From the NCBI RefSeq assembly GCF_014062315.1, contig NZ_JACGLT010000003.1:364798-428797 (forward strand): a stretch of 64,000 nucleotides of DNA, read 5' to 3'. Positions 17,062-27,067 of this stretch are shown piece after piece. A program made the translations under genes and the position numbers. The stretch is from Gelidibacter maritimus. Its GTDB lineage: Bacteria; Bacteroidota; Bacteroidia; Flavobacteriales; Flavobacteriaceae. Position 1 is the first letter of the stretch; every line of letters starts with the position of its first letter. The notes under the pieces are model-generated. The model saw nothing but the letters and a program-made list of their open reading frames with translations. It had not been told where the DNA came from and did no database searches.

Positions 17062-19740
17062 TTAATTGACCGAGTCTTTTTTCTTGTTTCGGGATTTGAA
17101 AAGATCCTTTAGTGTGTTTTTTATGGTCTCCTTATTATTCTCAGCGCTATCTTTTTTTGTAGTTGGGCTAGGTGTACTGATTGGTGGCGTTGAAGATTCA
17201 GTAGAATCTATGGCCGTAGTGTTTTCATCGGAGGTCTGATTTGCATTACCTCCTATAACCCCACCTAAAAGATCTTTTATTTTATCCTTACCCTTGCCAA
17301 TTAATTTTTGCTTTTCAATCTCAACCAGTTGTTTGGTTAAATTGGTCACGCCACTGGTTAAGTCTGTGGACACCTTTGGGTTGGTAAACGACCCAGAAAT
17401 GTTGGCAGTAACCGGAATGGTAATGTTGTTGACCTCATTGTCGTTTATTTTTCCAATAAGACGATTGATCTCACTTCCTAAGTATTTTGCAGGGACATTA
17501 AAAACAGCGTCATAAGCCATTGTTTTGTCAAAGCCATGAGCTCCAGAAACGGTGATGCCAATATCATGATAGGCTAAATCAAAGGGTTTGATGTTTACCT
17601 TGCCGTTATCAAATTCCAAATTGACTTTTAAATCATTCATATCCAATTTGCTGAAATCAATAAAACTTAAGGCACCTTCAAGTTTTGATAACAACGGACT
17701 TGAATTTTCATTAATATCTGTGGTCAACAGTTCTGAAATGGCGCTTCCTGAAATGGTACTTAAATTTGGAGAAAACTCGTTGTCCAAAGTTCCAGATATT
17801 TTAATACTACTGTTTAACTTGCCTTGAAGCACTTTGGCTATTGGTGCTAAATTTTGTAGCAACTCTAAATCATTGAAAGACTTTGAAATGTCAAAACTAT
17901 TGGCGTCCAAATTTAAATTAAACGATGGTGTGTCTGCTTTGGTACTGACATTTCCCGAGAGTGATAAGATGCCGTCAAAAATAGTTGAACTCAGATTATC
18001 AATGGTGGCCTGTTGATCTTTTATGGTTAAAACACCCTTCACGTTCTTTAAGTTGAGGTTGTCATAGATAACGGTGTTGGCATTTGCTGTGACAGTGCAT
18101 TCTAAAAATTTTGGAATTTTCAAGGCTTCCGTTGTAACAGCTTCTTTTTTAGAAGTCGCAGCAGCGGTGGTTTCAGTTTCCTCACTCATAAAATCGTTCA
18201 AGGCCAGCGTATTGGAGTTCAGTTTGAAATTGCCCTTTAAATTGACTTTCTTGCTCAGCATAAACCCGATTAAATTATTGATTGTTCCGGTGGCCGAAAA
18301 ATCACTTCGTCCCGTTTTTGCATTAAAGCTGTTTAAGCTAACTGTAGACGGATTGAAAGTCATTTCTGCCTTCGAAATATGTAGCGGTTGGTTCATAGCA
18401 TCTGAAGTAAATACCAAGTCGCTGATTGATGCGTTTCCAGAAGCCTTAATTTTATCATAGGCACTTGTTTCAACAGCATTCATATCAAAAGCAGTATTCA
18501 ATTTGGCTTTGAGGATTCCGCTAAGTTCGTTTTCAAGTTCAATAGGATAGGCCTTGGTGAGGTTTGCCAAGTTCAAGGTGCCATCCACATCGGCGGTAAC
18601 CTGCATATTGCCGGTAAGATTTTTAATCAAGGCTGACGATTTGAAGACATCACTATCAATTTTAAAATTTAGGGTATTGATGGCAACATAGGTATCGTCG
18701 GCGTTTCCAGAATCATTTTTGATTTCCGTATCAATTATAATATTTTCAACGCGTTTAGGCAAGTCAGGATATTTGAATGACGCATTGTCAGACTTGATGC
18801 TGATATCCAAGGTAGGGATGGTGGTTTCTGTAACCTTCCCTTTAATGACGCCATTGATCTTGAAATTTCCAGTCGTTTCAACATTGTCTAAGTTCTTAGA
18901 ATAAGTTTCAGGAATCACGGCTAAAAAATCCTTAAATGATGAACCCGTATTCGTGAACGAAAGGTCAATGTTCTGGCCGTCTTCTATAAGTTGAACAAAT
19001 CCGTTAAATTGGATTGGTAATTGATTGATGAGCGCTTTATTTTCTTTAAAGGTATATTTTTGAGCATTCAAATCCATGTCGATAAGGGCATCCAACTTAA
19101 CGTGGTTATTGTTCAAATAATTGATGCTGTCCATTGTTAAGCTCACCTTTGCTTCAGATTTTGTATCCAATTCAGAGACGTCGCCAGAGAATGTGCCTTT
19201 TCCAGTATGATTCAATTGAGTGACATAAAATTGCATGTCGGCTGGTACATCAATATAGGTTAATGCACTATTGTTAATGCTATATTTCTCAATATCAAAA
19301 GAAAAATTAGATGAGGTCGTGTCTTGTGGCGTATCACTTTCTTTTACAATATCATAATTTACATTGCCAAAAGCATCTGTTTTAAGGGTCAGGAGGGCTT
19401 CGTTGACATTGATGGAATTTACAACAATGGCCTCATCGGCTGATTTGAATAATTCCTTTATTGACATGGTGAAATTTATGTTTTTAGCGGTCACAAAGGT
19501 TTCATCCTTAAAAGGTTCAAAATTAGTGATGACCAAATCATTGACCTCGACGTGAGCTTGCGGAAAACTTCTGAACAAACTTAAGTTTACATCGTTAAAC
19601 TCCACATTGGCATTGAGGTTTTGATTAATCGATTTTTTGACCATATCCTTTATTTGTGATTGGAACACAAAAGGCAAGGCAATCAACAGAATAATGATGA
19701 CTAATAGGGTAATGCCGGTGATTTTTAGAAATTTCTTCAT
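17062..19740 (-). CDS. AsmA-like protein, large inner-membrane-anchored periplasmic protein
   Basis: This 892-residue protein has one N-terminal membrane helix (about residues 5-27, after KKFLKITG). A long beta-rich body with repeated AsmA/DUF748-type strands follows, and an AsmA C-terminal region at about 600-800. AsmA-like and bridge-like lipid-transfer proteins span the periplasm and help phospholipid movement to the outer membrane; that role is inferred here. The last about 80 residues are low-complexity Ser/Thr/Pro followed by a Lys-rich tail. It is divergent from folK-dNK with a 290-base interval. Confidence 0.85.
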   Translation of the reverse strand: MKKFLKITGITLLVIIILLIALPFVFQSQIKDMVKKSINQNLNANVEFNDVNLSLFRSFPQAHVEVNDLVITNFEPFKDETFVTAKNINFTMSIKELFKSADEAIVVNSINVNEALLTLKTDAFGNVNYDIVKESDTPQDTTSSNFSFDIEKYSINNSALTYIDVPADMQFYVTQLNHTGKGTFSGDVSELDTKSEAKVSLTMDSINYLNNNHVKLDALIDMDLNAQKYTFKENKALINQLPIQFNGFVQLIEDGQNIDLSFTNTGSSFKDFLAVIPETYSKNLDNVETTGNFKINGVIKGKVTETTIPTLDISIKSDNASFKYPDLPKRVENIIIDTEIKNDSGNADDTYVAINTLNFKIDSDVFKSSALIKNLTGNMQVTADVDGTLNLANLTKAYPIELENELSGILKAKLNTAFDMNAVETSAYDKIKASGNASISDLVFTSDAMNQPLHISKAEMTFNPSTVSLNSFNAKTGRSDFSATGTINNLIGFMLSKKVNLKGNFKLNSNTLALNDFMSEETETTAAATSKKEAVTTEALKIPKFLECTVTANANTVIYDNLNLKNVKGVLTIKDQQATIDNLSSTIFDGILSLSGNVSTKADTPSFNLNLDANSFDISKSFNDLELLQNLAPIAKVLQGKLNSSIKISGTLDNEFSPNLSTISGSAISELLTTDINENSSPLLSKLEGALSFIDFSKLDMNDLKVNLEFDNGKVNIKPFDLAYHDIGITVSGAHGFDKTMAYDAVFNVPAKYLGSEINRLIGKINDNEVNNITIPVTANISGSFTNPKVSTDLTSGVTNLTKQLVEIEKQKLIGKGKDKIKDLLGGVIGGNANQTSDENTTAIDSTESSTPPISTPSPTTKKDSAENNKETIKNTLKDLFKSRNKKKDSVN

Positions 19741-20030
19741 TAAAAAATTTAGTTTTTACTCTCACAAAATGAAAGACAATAGTTTAGTATGTATATATAC
19801 GCAAAGTTTACTGCAAAAGTCGAGCAAATGTTAAAGTTTAATAAAACTTTAGCAGTTTTTCAAGGCCGTTTATTTCTTAGGTCACTTATGATGAAAATGT
19901 TATTTAAAAATAAGGAAATACCTACAGGTAAAAATACTTAATCATGAATGACATTGTGATGTTTTAAATTATTTTTTTCAACAAAAATAGCACACAAAAT
20001 GATTTTGTTTTCTTTATTTTGGCATCAATT
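19741..20030. promoter_or_regulatory. Divergent intergenic region between AsmA-like gene and folK-dNK
   Basis: About 290 bases hold both promoters. An 8+4+8 palindrome, TAAAGTTT (19832-19839) and AAACTTTA (19844-19851), lies mid-way and could be an operator or a hairpin. Just before the folK start, TATTTTG (20015-20021) is one base short of the TAnnTTTG consensus. No gene is seen. Confidence 0.45.
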
Positions 20031-21182
20031 ATGAATCAACCGCATAAAGTTTATATCGCACTTGGCAGCAATAAAGGCGACAGATTAAAACATCTGCAAG
20101 ATGCTGTTGATCTAATATTTGAACGCATTGGCAAAATTAATATAATCTCAAGAGTTTATAACACGCCCGCGTTGGGCTTTAAGGAAGCAGCTCCTGCTGA
20201 TTACTTTTACAATGCCTGTGTTTTTGTGGACACCCATTTTTCTGCCGAAGACGTGATGCTTAAGCTTTTAGCCATTGAAACGTTACTTGGGCGGACGCGC
20301 CAACTGAGTGGTGTTTATGAGTCCAGAGCAATTGATTTGGACGTCCTGTTTTATGATGACCAAATCATAACATCGGAAATAATTACCACCCCGCATCCTC
20401 AAATGCACAAACGCCGATTTGTTTTACAGCCTTTATATGACATTGCTCCAAAATTGATGCATCCTAAAACTGAACTATCAGTTGCTGAGCTATTGGAAGT
20501 GTGTGAAGACGATAGTGTTATTGAGCCCATTAATATATGGTTGAAAAACCCGATGAAGCAATACGGCTTTGGAGACTTTAATTATATTGCCATAGAAGGG
20601 AATATTGGCGCGGGTAAAACGAGCTTAGCACATGAGATTGCGAATGATTTTAATGGGAAGTTGATATTGGAGCGCTTTGCCGACAATCCGTTTTTACCGA
20701 AATTCTATAAAGCGCCACAGCGCTACGCATTTACTTTGGAAATGTCCTTTTTGGCCGATAGGTATCAACAAATCAGCGATGATTTATCGCAATTGGATCT
20801 TTTCAAGGATTTTATGGTGAGCGATTATGATATTTATAAATCGCTTATTTTTTCAAAGATTACCTTGCCTGAAGACGAGTTTAGGCTTTACAGAAAGCTA
20901 TTTTATTTGATGTATAAGGACATTGCCAAACCTGATTTATATGTCTATTTGTATCAAAATACGACACGTTTGCAAGAAAACATCAAAAAGCGTGGTCGCG
21001 ATTACGAACAAAACATTCAAAACGACTATCTCGAAAAGATCAATACGGGTTACTTGGAGTTTTTGAAAAATCAGACTGAACTCAACGTTAAGATCATTGA
21101 TATTTCAGATCGAGATTTTGTAGAAAACAGAGCAGATTATTTGTGGATTTTGGATGAAATTTGCAGAAAGGCGGAAGTTTAA
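20031..21182 (+). CDS. folK: FolK-deoxynucleoside kinase fusion
   Basis: The protein has two enzymes in one 383-residue chain. Residues 1 to about 155 are hydroxymethyl-dihydropterin pyrophosphokinase (folate synthesis): IALGSNKGDR, YNTPALG, and ESRAIDLDVLFYDD replacing the usual GPRTIDLDIL. Residues about 175-383 are a deoxynucleoside kinase with P-loop GNIGAGKT, an ERF motif, and the lid R-rich segment KKRGRDYEQNI. I chose the ATG at 20031 because the four-codon upstream extension is not conserved. The fusion is known in Bacteroidota and joins folate synthesis with dNTP salvage. A second, stand-alone kinase is encoded at 55320. Confidence 0.92.
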   Translation: MNQPHKVYIALGSNKGDRLKHLQDAVDLIFERIGKINIISRVYNTPALGFKEAAPADYFYNACVFVDTHFSAEDVMLKLLAIETLLGRTRQLSGVYESRAIDLDVLFYDDQIITSEIITTPHPQMHKRRFVLQPLYDIAPKLMHPKTELSVAELLEVCEDDSVIEPINIWLKNPMKQYGFGDFNYIAIEGNIGAGKTSLAHEIANDFNGKLILERFADNPFLPKFYKAPQRYAFTLEMSFLADRYQQISDDLSQLDLFKDFMVSDYDIYKSLIFSKITLPEDEFRLYRKLFYLMYKDIAKPDLYVYLYQNTTRLQENIKKRGRDYEQNIQNDYLEKINTGYLEFLKNQTELNVKIIDISDRDFVENRADYLWILDEICRKAEV

Positions 21183-21389
21183 AGTGGGAAGCTTGACTTT
21201 AGTAAGACCCAAAGTGGCCATTTCAGTTCCTCTTAGAAGTTGATAAACTTATACTTGCCACCTCCGTACCTGTGTTAGAAATGGAATGTAGATAACGCTG
21301 ATTTTGGAGTTATTCACTGGTTATAAATTTTCTTTTTGGCGTTTGGTGCTTTTTTTTATTGAACTTTATCTTTTGCGCTTCTTCAACCA

Positions 21390-21929
21390 TTATACATTTA
21401 TAGTCCTCATCTTACTAAACACGTCCCATACCACCAGGCCGCAGCTCACTGAAATATTTAACGAATGTTTAGTTCCAAATTGCGGAATCTCCAAAATCAA
21501 ATCGCTGGCACTCACCACGCTCTGAGATACGCCTTTTACTTCATTGCCAAATACCAAAGCGTATGTAGTTTGAGGTTGCGGTGTAAAATTATTTAACATG
21601 ACCGTCTTTTCGGCTTGTTCGATGGAAACAACAACAACACCATCCAATTTGAGTTTCTGGATTAAATCGAGTGTGTTTTCGGCATATTCCCAAGCTACAG
21701 TTTCAGTACTTCCCAAGGCTGTTTTATGGATGTCCTTGTGGGGCGGGGTTGCCGTAATCCCGCACAAGTAGATTTTTTCAACCAAAAAAGCATCCGAGGT
21801 TCTAAATACTGATCCGATATTATTTAAACTTCTGATATTGTCCAGAACAATGATAATCGGTGATTTTTCTGTCTTTTTAAATTCGTCAACACTCAATCGG
21901 TCAAGCTCGCTATTTTTTAGTTTTCTCAT
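21390..21929 (-). CDS. TrmH/SpoU family RNA 2'-O-methyltransferase
   Basis: This 179-residue SPOUT methyltransferase has the three family motifs: [20 protein letters not shown] near residue 30, [13 protein letters not shown] near 125, and the knot [17 protein letters not shown] near 150. It methylates a ribose in tRNA or rRNA with S-adenosylmethionine; the target nucleotide cannot be assigned. There is no extra N-terminal RNA-binding domain. It converges on folK-dNK across about 207 bases with no clear terminator or gene. Confidence 0.9.
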   Translation of the reverse strand: MRKLKNSELDRLSVDEFKKTEKSPIIIVLDNIRSLNNIGSVFRTSDAFLVEKIYLCGITATPPHKDIHKTALGSTETVAWEYAENTLDLIQKLKLDGVVVVSIEQAEKTVMLNNFTPQPQTTYALVFGNEVKGVSQSVVSASDLILEIPQFGTKHSLNISVSCGLVVWDVFSKMRTINV

Positions 21930-22208
21930 TTAAAATACTTTTATCATTTCTCCAATCCCAATAATTATCGGGAGGAAATCTCTCAAATATCACCACAAAT
22001 ATTATATAAATTCAATAAAACCCTCAGTACAACACCGCGAAAACTTGGCGAATCTCTGTGGCATAACTACTCAAGAACTCATGGCTTATTAGCCCGTTTA
22101 TTAATTGTAAATAACTTCTGCGCCCTCTATTTTCCAAACCCTCAAATAATAAGTATCTTGGCAGTCCTGATATTCAGGTCAAAAATACCACTAAAAAACA
22201 CAAATCCC

Positions 22209-24821
22209 TTGGCAAAAAAAGTAAAAAAAGAAACGCCTTTAATGAAACAATACAATGCTATCAAAGCAAAGTATCCTGATGCCTTATTGCTTTTTAGGGT
22301 GGGCGATTTTTACGAAACCTTTGGAGAGGATGCGGTAAAAGCCTCCAAAATATTGGATATTATTTTGACCAAACGTGGTGCTGGAAGTACCAGTGAAACG
22401 GAGCTGGCTGGGTTTCCACATCATTCCATAAATACCTATTTGCCAAAATTGGTCAAGGCCGGGTGTCGTGTTGCGATATGCGATCAACTGGAAGATCCTA
22501 AGCAAACAAAAAAAATTGTCAAGCGTGGAGTAACGGAATTGGTAACTCCGGGCGTGGCCTTGAACGATGATATTTTAAATTCAAAATCCAATAACTTCTT
22601 GGCTGCGGTCTGCTTTGGTAAGAACTTAATTGGGGTGTCTTTTCTCGATGTATCCACGGGTGAGTTCCTAATATCGCAAGGGAATGCTGAGTATGTAGAT
22701 AAATTGCTTCAAAACTTCAACCCGAGTGAAATTTTAGTGTCCAAACCAAAGCGTAATGCATTTAAAGAAGCTTTTGGTCCGGAATATCATACGTTCTATA
22801 TGGAAGATTGGGTGTTTCAGGATGATTATGCCACGGAAACTTTGCTCAAACATTTTCAAACAAAATCTTTAAAAGGATTTGGGATTGAAGAACTATATGA
22901 AGGCATCGTGGCTTCTGGCGCTGTATTACATTATTTGAGTGAAACCCAACATCACAGATTGCAGCACATCACTTCTATTCATCGCATTACTAAGAACGAC
23001 CATGTTTGGATGGATCGATTTACAATTAGAAACCTAGAGCTTTATCAATCATACAATCAAAACGCAGTAACCTTAATTGATGTAATTGACCGCAGCATTT
23101 CACCCATGGGAGGACGTTTATTGAAGCGTTGGCTGGCATTACCGCTCATTGACATGGAAAAAATCAATCAGCGTCATGAAGTGGTTCAGTATCTTTTGGA
23201 CGATGCTGTGCTTCTGAAAAAAATACAGAATCAAATAAAATCCATCAATGATATTGAACGACTGATTTCAAAAGTGGCAACGGTTAAAATCTCGCCAAGA
23301 GAAGTCGTCCAATTGAAAAATGCATTGGAGGCTATTGTGCCAATAAAAGCACTTACGCAGAAAACAGATAATAAAGCCTTGCAGCATATTGGTGATGGTT
23401 TGGAACTGTGCGAAGAGCTGCGCCAACGTATCAAAGCGACATTAAATGAAGAGGCTCCGGTAAATATTTTAAAGGGCAATACTATTGCATCAGATTTCTC
23501 TCCAGAATTAAAGGAGCTGAGGTCTTTGTCCACTTCTGGCAAAGATTATTTAGATGCCATGTTGCAACGCGAAAGTGAAGTCACCGGGATTACCTCCCTC
23601 AAAATAGCGTCCAACAATGTCTATGGGTATTATATAGAAGTGCGCCACAGCCATCGCGATAAAGTGCCTGAGCATTGGATCAGGAAGCAGACCCTGGTGA
23701 ATGCAGAACGGTATATCACCGAAGAACTAAAGGAATACGAGACAAAAATCCTTGGAGCGGAGGAGCGGATTCTGGCCATTGAGCAGCAATTGTTTTCAGA
23801 ATTGGTCTTATGGATTGAGCAGTTTATAAAACCTGTTCAGAAAAATTCGGCCTTGATTGCGCAATTAGATTGTTTATGCGGGTTTGCCCAATTGGCTTTT
23901 GAAAATAAATACACCCGTCCAGAAATCAACGACTCTTTTGCTTTGGATATCAAAAATGGAAGACACCCCGTGATTGAAAAACAATTGCCACACGGTGAAC
24001 CTTATATTGTCAACGATGTTTATTTAGACAGAGATAAACAGCAAATCATCATGATTACTGGGCCTAATATGTCTGGTAAATCGGCTATTTTGCGTCAAAC
24101 AGCGTTAATTGTTTTATTGGCGCAAATGGGAAGTTTTGTACCAGCAGAACATGCCAAGATTGGATTGACCGATAAAATATTTACAAGGGTCGGCGCAAGT
24201 GATAATATTTCGATGGGCGAGTCCACTTTTATGGTAGAGATGAATGAAACCGCATCCATTCTAAACAATATCTCTGAACGAAGTCTGGTTTTGTTGGATG
24301 AGATCGGTCGTGGTACAAGTACGTATGATGGTATTTCCATTGCCTGGGCCATTAGTGAGTATTTGCACGAACATCCGAGTAGGGCCAAAACTCTATTTGC
24401 CACGCATTACCACGAATTGAATGAAATGACCGAAACCTTTGCACGCATCAAAAACTTCAACGTATCTGTTAAAGAATTAAAAAACAATGTGCTTTTCTTG
24501 AGAAAGCTGGTGGAAGGTGGCAGTCAACATAGTTTTGGTATCCATGTGGCTAAAATGGCAGGAATGCCGCAGCAAGTCATTCATCGCGCAAATAAGATTC
24601 TAAAGCAATTGGAAAAGTCGCACAGTAGTGAAGAGTTGACCGATAAAGTAAGAACCCTTGAAAACGATATGCAATTGAGCTTTTTTAATTTGGATGATCC
24701 TTTATTGGAGCAAATTAAGGAGGAGATTGTGACGATAGACATTGATGTTTTGACGCCAGTGGAGGCGCTTATGAAGTTGAATGAAATTAAGCGTATGTTG
24801 TTGAAAAAGAAACATGCATAA
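22209..24821 (+). CDS. mutS: DNA mismatch repair protein MutS (TTG start)
   Basis: MutS recognises mismatches and recruits MutL. The protein is 870 residues from the TTG codon at 22209, read as [19 protein letters not shown], which matches the usual flavobacterial N-terminus. The ATG 51 bases upstream would add a non-conserved hydrophobic leader. The mismatch-wedge motif is [11 protein letters not shown] (about 33-43). Walker A GPNMSGKS, the STFMVEM block, Walker [12 protein letters not shown] and the THYHEL switch follow in the C-terminal ATPase. It is complete and normal in length. The tRNA pair follows, with its own promoter. Confidence 0.95.
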   Translation: MAKKVKKETPLMKQYNAIKAKYPDALLLFRVGDFYETFGEDAVKASKILDIILTKRGAGSTSETELAGFPHHSINTYLPKLVKAGCRVAICDQLEDPKQTKKIVKRGVTELVTPGVALNDDILNSKSNNFLAAVCFGKNLIGVSFLDVSTGEFLISQGNAEYVDKLLQNFNPSEILVSKPKRNAFKEAFGPEYHTFYMEDWVFQDDYATETLLKHFQTKSLKGFGIEELYEGIVASGAVLHYLSETQHHRLQHITSIHRITKNDHVWMDRFTIRNLELYQSYNQNAVTLIDVIDRSISPMGGRLLKRWLALPLIDMEKINQRHEVVQYLLDDAVLLKKIQNQIKSINDIERLISKVATVKISPREVVQLKNALEAIVPIKALTQKTDNKALQHIGDGLELCEELRQRIKATLNEEAPVNILKGNTIASDFSPELKELRSLSTSGKDYLDAMLQRESEVTGITSLKIASNNVYGYYIEVRHSHRDKVPEHWIRKQTLVNAERYITEELKEYETKILGAEERILAIEQQLFSELVLWIEQFIKPVQKNSALIAQLDCLCGFAQLAFENKYTRPEINDSFALDIKNGRHPVIEKQLPHGEPYIVNDVYLDRDKQQIIMITGPNMSGKSAILRQTALIVLLAQMGSFVPAEHAKIGLTDKIFTRVGASDNISMGESTFMVEMNETASILNNISERSLVLLDEIGRGTSTYDGISIAWAISEYLHEHPSRAKTLFATHYHELNEMTETFARIKNFNVSVKELKNNVLFLRKLVEGGSQHSFGIHVAKMAGMPQQVIHRANKILKQLEKSHSSEELTDKVRTLENDMQLSFFNLDDPLLEQIKEEIVTIDIDVLTPVEALMKLNEIKRMLLKKKHA

Positions 24822-24849
24822 AAAAAACGTCTTTTTTTGCTCAAAAGGC

Positions 24850-24879
24850 TTTGCAATTCTAAGAAATGTATTAAATTTG
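24850..24879 (+). promoter_or_regulatory. Promoter of the tRNA-Gly/tRNA-Leu pair (TTTG-N18-TAAATTTG)
   Basis: TTTG at 24850-24853 and TAAATTTG at 24872-24879 are separated by 18 bases. A small leader hairpin ATCCGA/TCGGAT (24888-24905, loop TAGACG) lies just after the predicted start, before tRNA-Gly. Confidence 0.8.
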
Positions 24880-24932
24880 CCCTCGCAATCCGATAGACGT
24901 CGGATAAGGTTCTTTAATTTAATTGCAATAAC

Positions 24933-25005
24933 GCGAAAATAGCTCAGTTGGTAGAGCGCCACCTTGCCAAGGTGGAGGTCGCGGGTTCGAATCCCGTTTT
25001 TCGCT
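24933..25005 (+). tRNA. tRNA-Gly (anticodon GCC)
   Basis: The acceptor stem GCGAAAA pairs with TTTTCGC, and the D arm contains AGCTCAGTTGGTAGAGC. The anticodon stem-loop CACCTTGCCAAGGTG exposes GCC, and the T arm is CGGGTTCGAATCCCG. Discriminator is U73. CCA is not encoded. Confidence 0.97.
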
Positions 25006-25080
25006 CAGTACCGAAAAGCAAAAGTATGGATTCCGCTGCTGCGGAACATTGGTTTTAAACAATGAGTACTTTGTGCACCT

Positions 25081-25165
25081 GCTCAAGTGGTGGAATCGGT
25101 AGACACGCCGGACTTAAAATCCTGTGTCCATTATGGACGTGCGGGTTCAAGTCCCGCCTTGAGTA
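25081..25165 (+). tRNA. tRNA-Leu (anticodon TAA)
   Basis: The 85-base class II tRNA has the Leu-type D arm TGGTGGAATCGGTAGACACG and the anticodon loop CTTAAAA exposing TAA. The long variable arm is TGTCCATTATGGACG, and the T arm is CGGGTTCAAGTCCCG. It ends with discriminator A73, and CCA is not encoded. It is probably cotranscribed with tRNA-Gly. Confidence 0.97.
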
Positions 25166-25170
25166 CTAAG

Positions 25171-25204
25171 CCCTGATAATCAAAAGATTGTCAGGGTTTT
25201 TTGT
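25171..25204 (+). terminator. Terminator of the tRNA operon
   Basis: CCCTGATAATC pairs with GATTGTCAGGG (one G-U) around loop AAAA, followed by TTTTTT. Confidence 0.93.
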
Positions 25205-25218
25205 TTTCGTGTAGGAAT

Positions 25219-25248
25219 TAAAAAAGACCCACCAAAGTGATGAGTCTT
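25219..25248 (-). terminator. Terminator of the small lipoprotein gene
   Basis: On the minus strand AAGACTCATCA pairs with TGGTGGGTCTT (11 bp with G-U pairs, loop CTT) followed by TTTTT. It lies 30 bases after the lipoprotein stop codon and back-to-back with the tRNA terminator. Confidence 0.88.
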
Positions 25249-25277
25249 AATGGATCTATCCCAACAATACTGTGTTC

Positions 25278-25520
25278 TTAGTTATCGTCACCAACAACTT
25301 CTTTGGCAGCGCTGTCCACAGCTTTTCCTGCTTCTTTAACTTCCTTGGCAGCATTGTCAATAGCTTTTCCGGCTTTTTCTAAGGCACCTTCGGTTTTGTC
25401 AGTTTCCTTTTCTATAATAATCACTGAATCATCTGATTTTTTATCTGTATCTCTACATGATGTCAATGAGAAACCCATGGCAAATACCAAGGCGGAACTT
25501 AATAGTAATTTTTTCATCAT
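25278..25520 (-). CDS. Small lipoprotein with a duplicated 14-residue amphipathic repeat
   Basis: The 80-residue protein has a lipoprotein signal peptide with lipobox LTSC (Cys22). After an acidic spacer come two near-identical 14-residue units, KAGKAIDNAAKEVK and EAGKAVDSAAKEVV. Each forms an Ala-rich amphipathic helix. Function is unknown; the pattern resembles small stress-associated envelope lipoproteins that coat or associate with membranes. It has its own terminator. kdtA, upstream on the same strand and 98 bases away, could be cotranscribed. Confidence 0.8.
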   Translation of the reverse strand: MMKKLLLSSALVFAMGFSLTSCRDTDKKSDDSVIIIEKETDKTEGALEKAGKAIDNAAKEVKEAGKAVDSAAKEVVGDDN

Positions 25521-25618
25521 AAATAGTTTAGTGTTTTTAGCAACTCGAATTTAAGTAACTTATGGCTGATCTCAACAAAATTGGGAGCACTTTTTAGATA
25601 TTAACCGATGTTGATAGC

Positions 25619-26854
25619 TTATTTACGGATATAGTTCATTATTTGGACCACGGCACCTTTGTTTTTATTAATAAAGCTACTGTTCAAATTGCCAATTGTC
25701 TTTCTTTCTTTAGGATTGTCAAGTAATCGATCAAGTGAATCTTGAAGTTCTTGCTTGTCCGATATAGACTTGACACCGCCATGTGCTATCATTTGAAAGG
25801 CTTCGGGGAATTTCTTATAATTTTTTCCTATGATTATTGGCAGGCCAAATACCGCAGGTTCTAATATATTATGAAGCCCGGTATTTCCCATGGCCCCACC
25901 TACATAGGCAATGTCGGCATAACTGTAAACCTTGCTTAAAAGACCTATGGTATCGACAATAAATATTTGAAATTCCGAAAGGTCTTTATTATCTTTTTCT
26001 GAGAACAGGACGGTTTTTTTATTGAGCTTATTGGTGAGATGAACAATCTGATTACTTTTGATATTATGGGGTGCGATGATAAATTTGACACTATCTGATG
26101 TCATTGAATTAATATAGGGTATAAGCAACGCTTCATCTTCAGGCCAAGAGCTTCCTGCTACAATACATAACTTACCATCTACAAAATCTTCTATAAAAGA
26201 GAGTTTGTTGTCTTGCAAAAGTTGATCGGAAACACGATCGTAACGAGTATCACCTGCCACGGTGACATTATCAAAATGAGAAGTGTTTAATAGCAACTTA
26301 GAGTTTTCATCTTGCACAAAAATATGCTCAAACGTTCTTAATGCATCTTGCATCATACCACCATAAAACTGGAAGTAGGTTTGATCCTTTCGGAAGACGG
26401 CAGAAATCAGAATGGCTCTTAAACCGCGCCTCTTTAATTCGTTGAGATAATTTGGCCAAATCTCATATTTCACAAAGATGGTCAGTTCAGGATTGACAAG
26501 TTTTATAAAGCGTTTTGCATTGCTTTTTGTATCCATCGGAAGATAAACCACAACATCTGCTATTTCAGTGTTCTTCCTTATTTCATAACCTGAAGGGGAG
26601 AAAAATGTCAACACAATTTTGTGCTGGGGATGTTCCGCCCTTAGTTGTTTGAAAATTGGAAGTCCTTGTTCATATTCGCCAAGTGAAGCACAATGGAACC
26701 AAAAGGTAAGATGATTATTGGCTATTTGTTCTTCTAAGATTTTGAAAGTTTGTGAACGCCCCTCCACGCCCAATTTGATTTTTTTATTGAAAAGAGCAAG
26801 AGTGTTAAGAATAAACCCAGCGGCATAGATTGCTATGTTGTAAAGTTGTTTCAA
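25619..26854 (-). CDS. kdtA: 3-deoxy-D-manno-octulosonic acid (Kdo) transferase
   Basis: This 411-residue GT30 glycosyltransferase adds Kdo to lipid A at the inner membrane. The N-terminal membrane-anchoring helix is followed by FWFHCASLGEYEQGLP. The C-terminal domain contains VAGSSWPEDE, IIAPHN and YVGGAMGNTGLHNILEPAVFGLP, typical of WaaA/KdtA. It is divergent from the DegT aminotransferase gene across 213 bases. That region shows no perfect TAnnTTTG; TAATTTCG before the aminotransferase is the closest. Confidence 0.93.
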   Translation of the reverse strand: MKQLYNIAIYAAGFILNTLALFNKKIKLGVEGRSQTFKILEEQIANNHLTFWFHCASLGEYEQGLPIFKQLRAEHPQHKIVLTFFSPSGYEIRKNTEIADVVVYLPMDTKSNAKRFIKLVNPELTIFVKYEIWPNYLNELKRRGLRAILISAVFRKDQTYFQFYGGMMQDALRTFEHIFVQDENSKLLLNTSHFDNVTVAGDTRYDRVSDQLLQDNKLSFIEDFVDGKLCIVAGSSWPEDEALLIPYINSMTSDSVKFIIAPHNIKSNQIVHLTNKLNKKTVLFSEKDNKDLSEFQIFIVDTIGLLSKVYSYADIAYVGGAMGNTGLHNILEPAVFGLPIIIGKNYKKFPEAFQMIAHGGVKSISDKQELQDSLDRLLDNPKERKTIGNLNSSFINKNKGAVVQIMNYIRK

Positions 26855-27067
26855 GAGGAATGATTTGCGCTAAAATACATTTCTTTCTATTAGATTGCTT
26901 TAAAAACACTACGGAATTTTGTTCGTGTGAGATGTAAATCCGACCAATTAACGATTCAAAATTGAAATTAAACCTTTAGGAATGATTGGTATAAGCAGCG
27001 CAATTTCGTAATTTCGCTATCTAACAAAGCCTTCGAGTTTTAAACTATTCACACTACATATAACGCG

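Noticed and set aside
21304..21525. 73-codon frame over the trmH 3' end
   Set aside because: It runs antisense into trmH and has no signals of its own.
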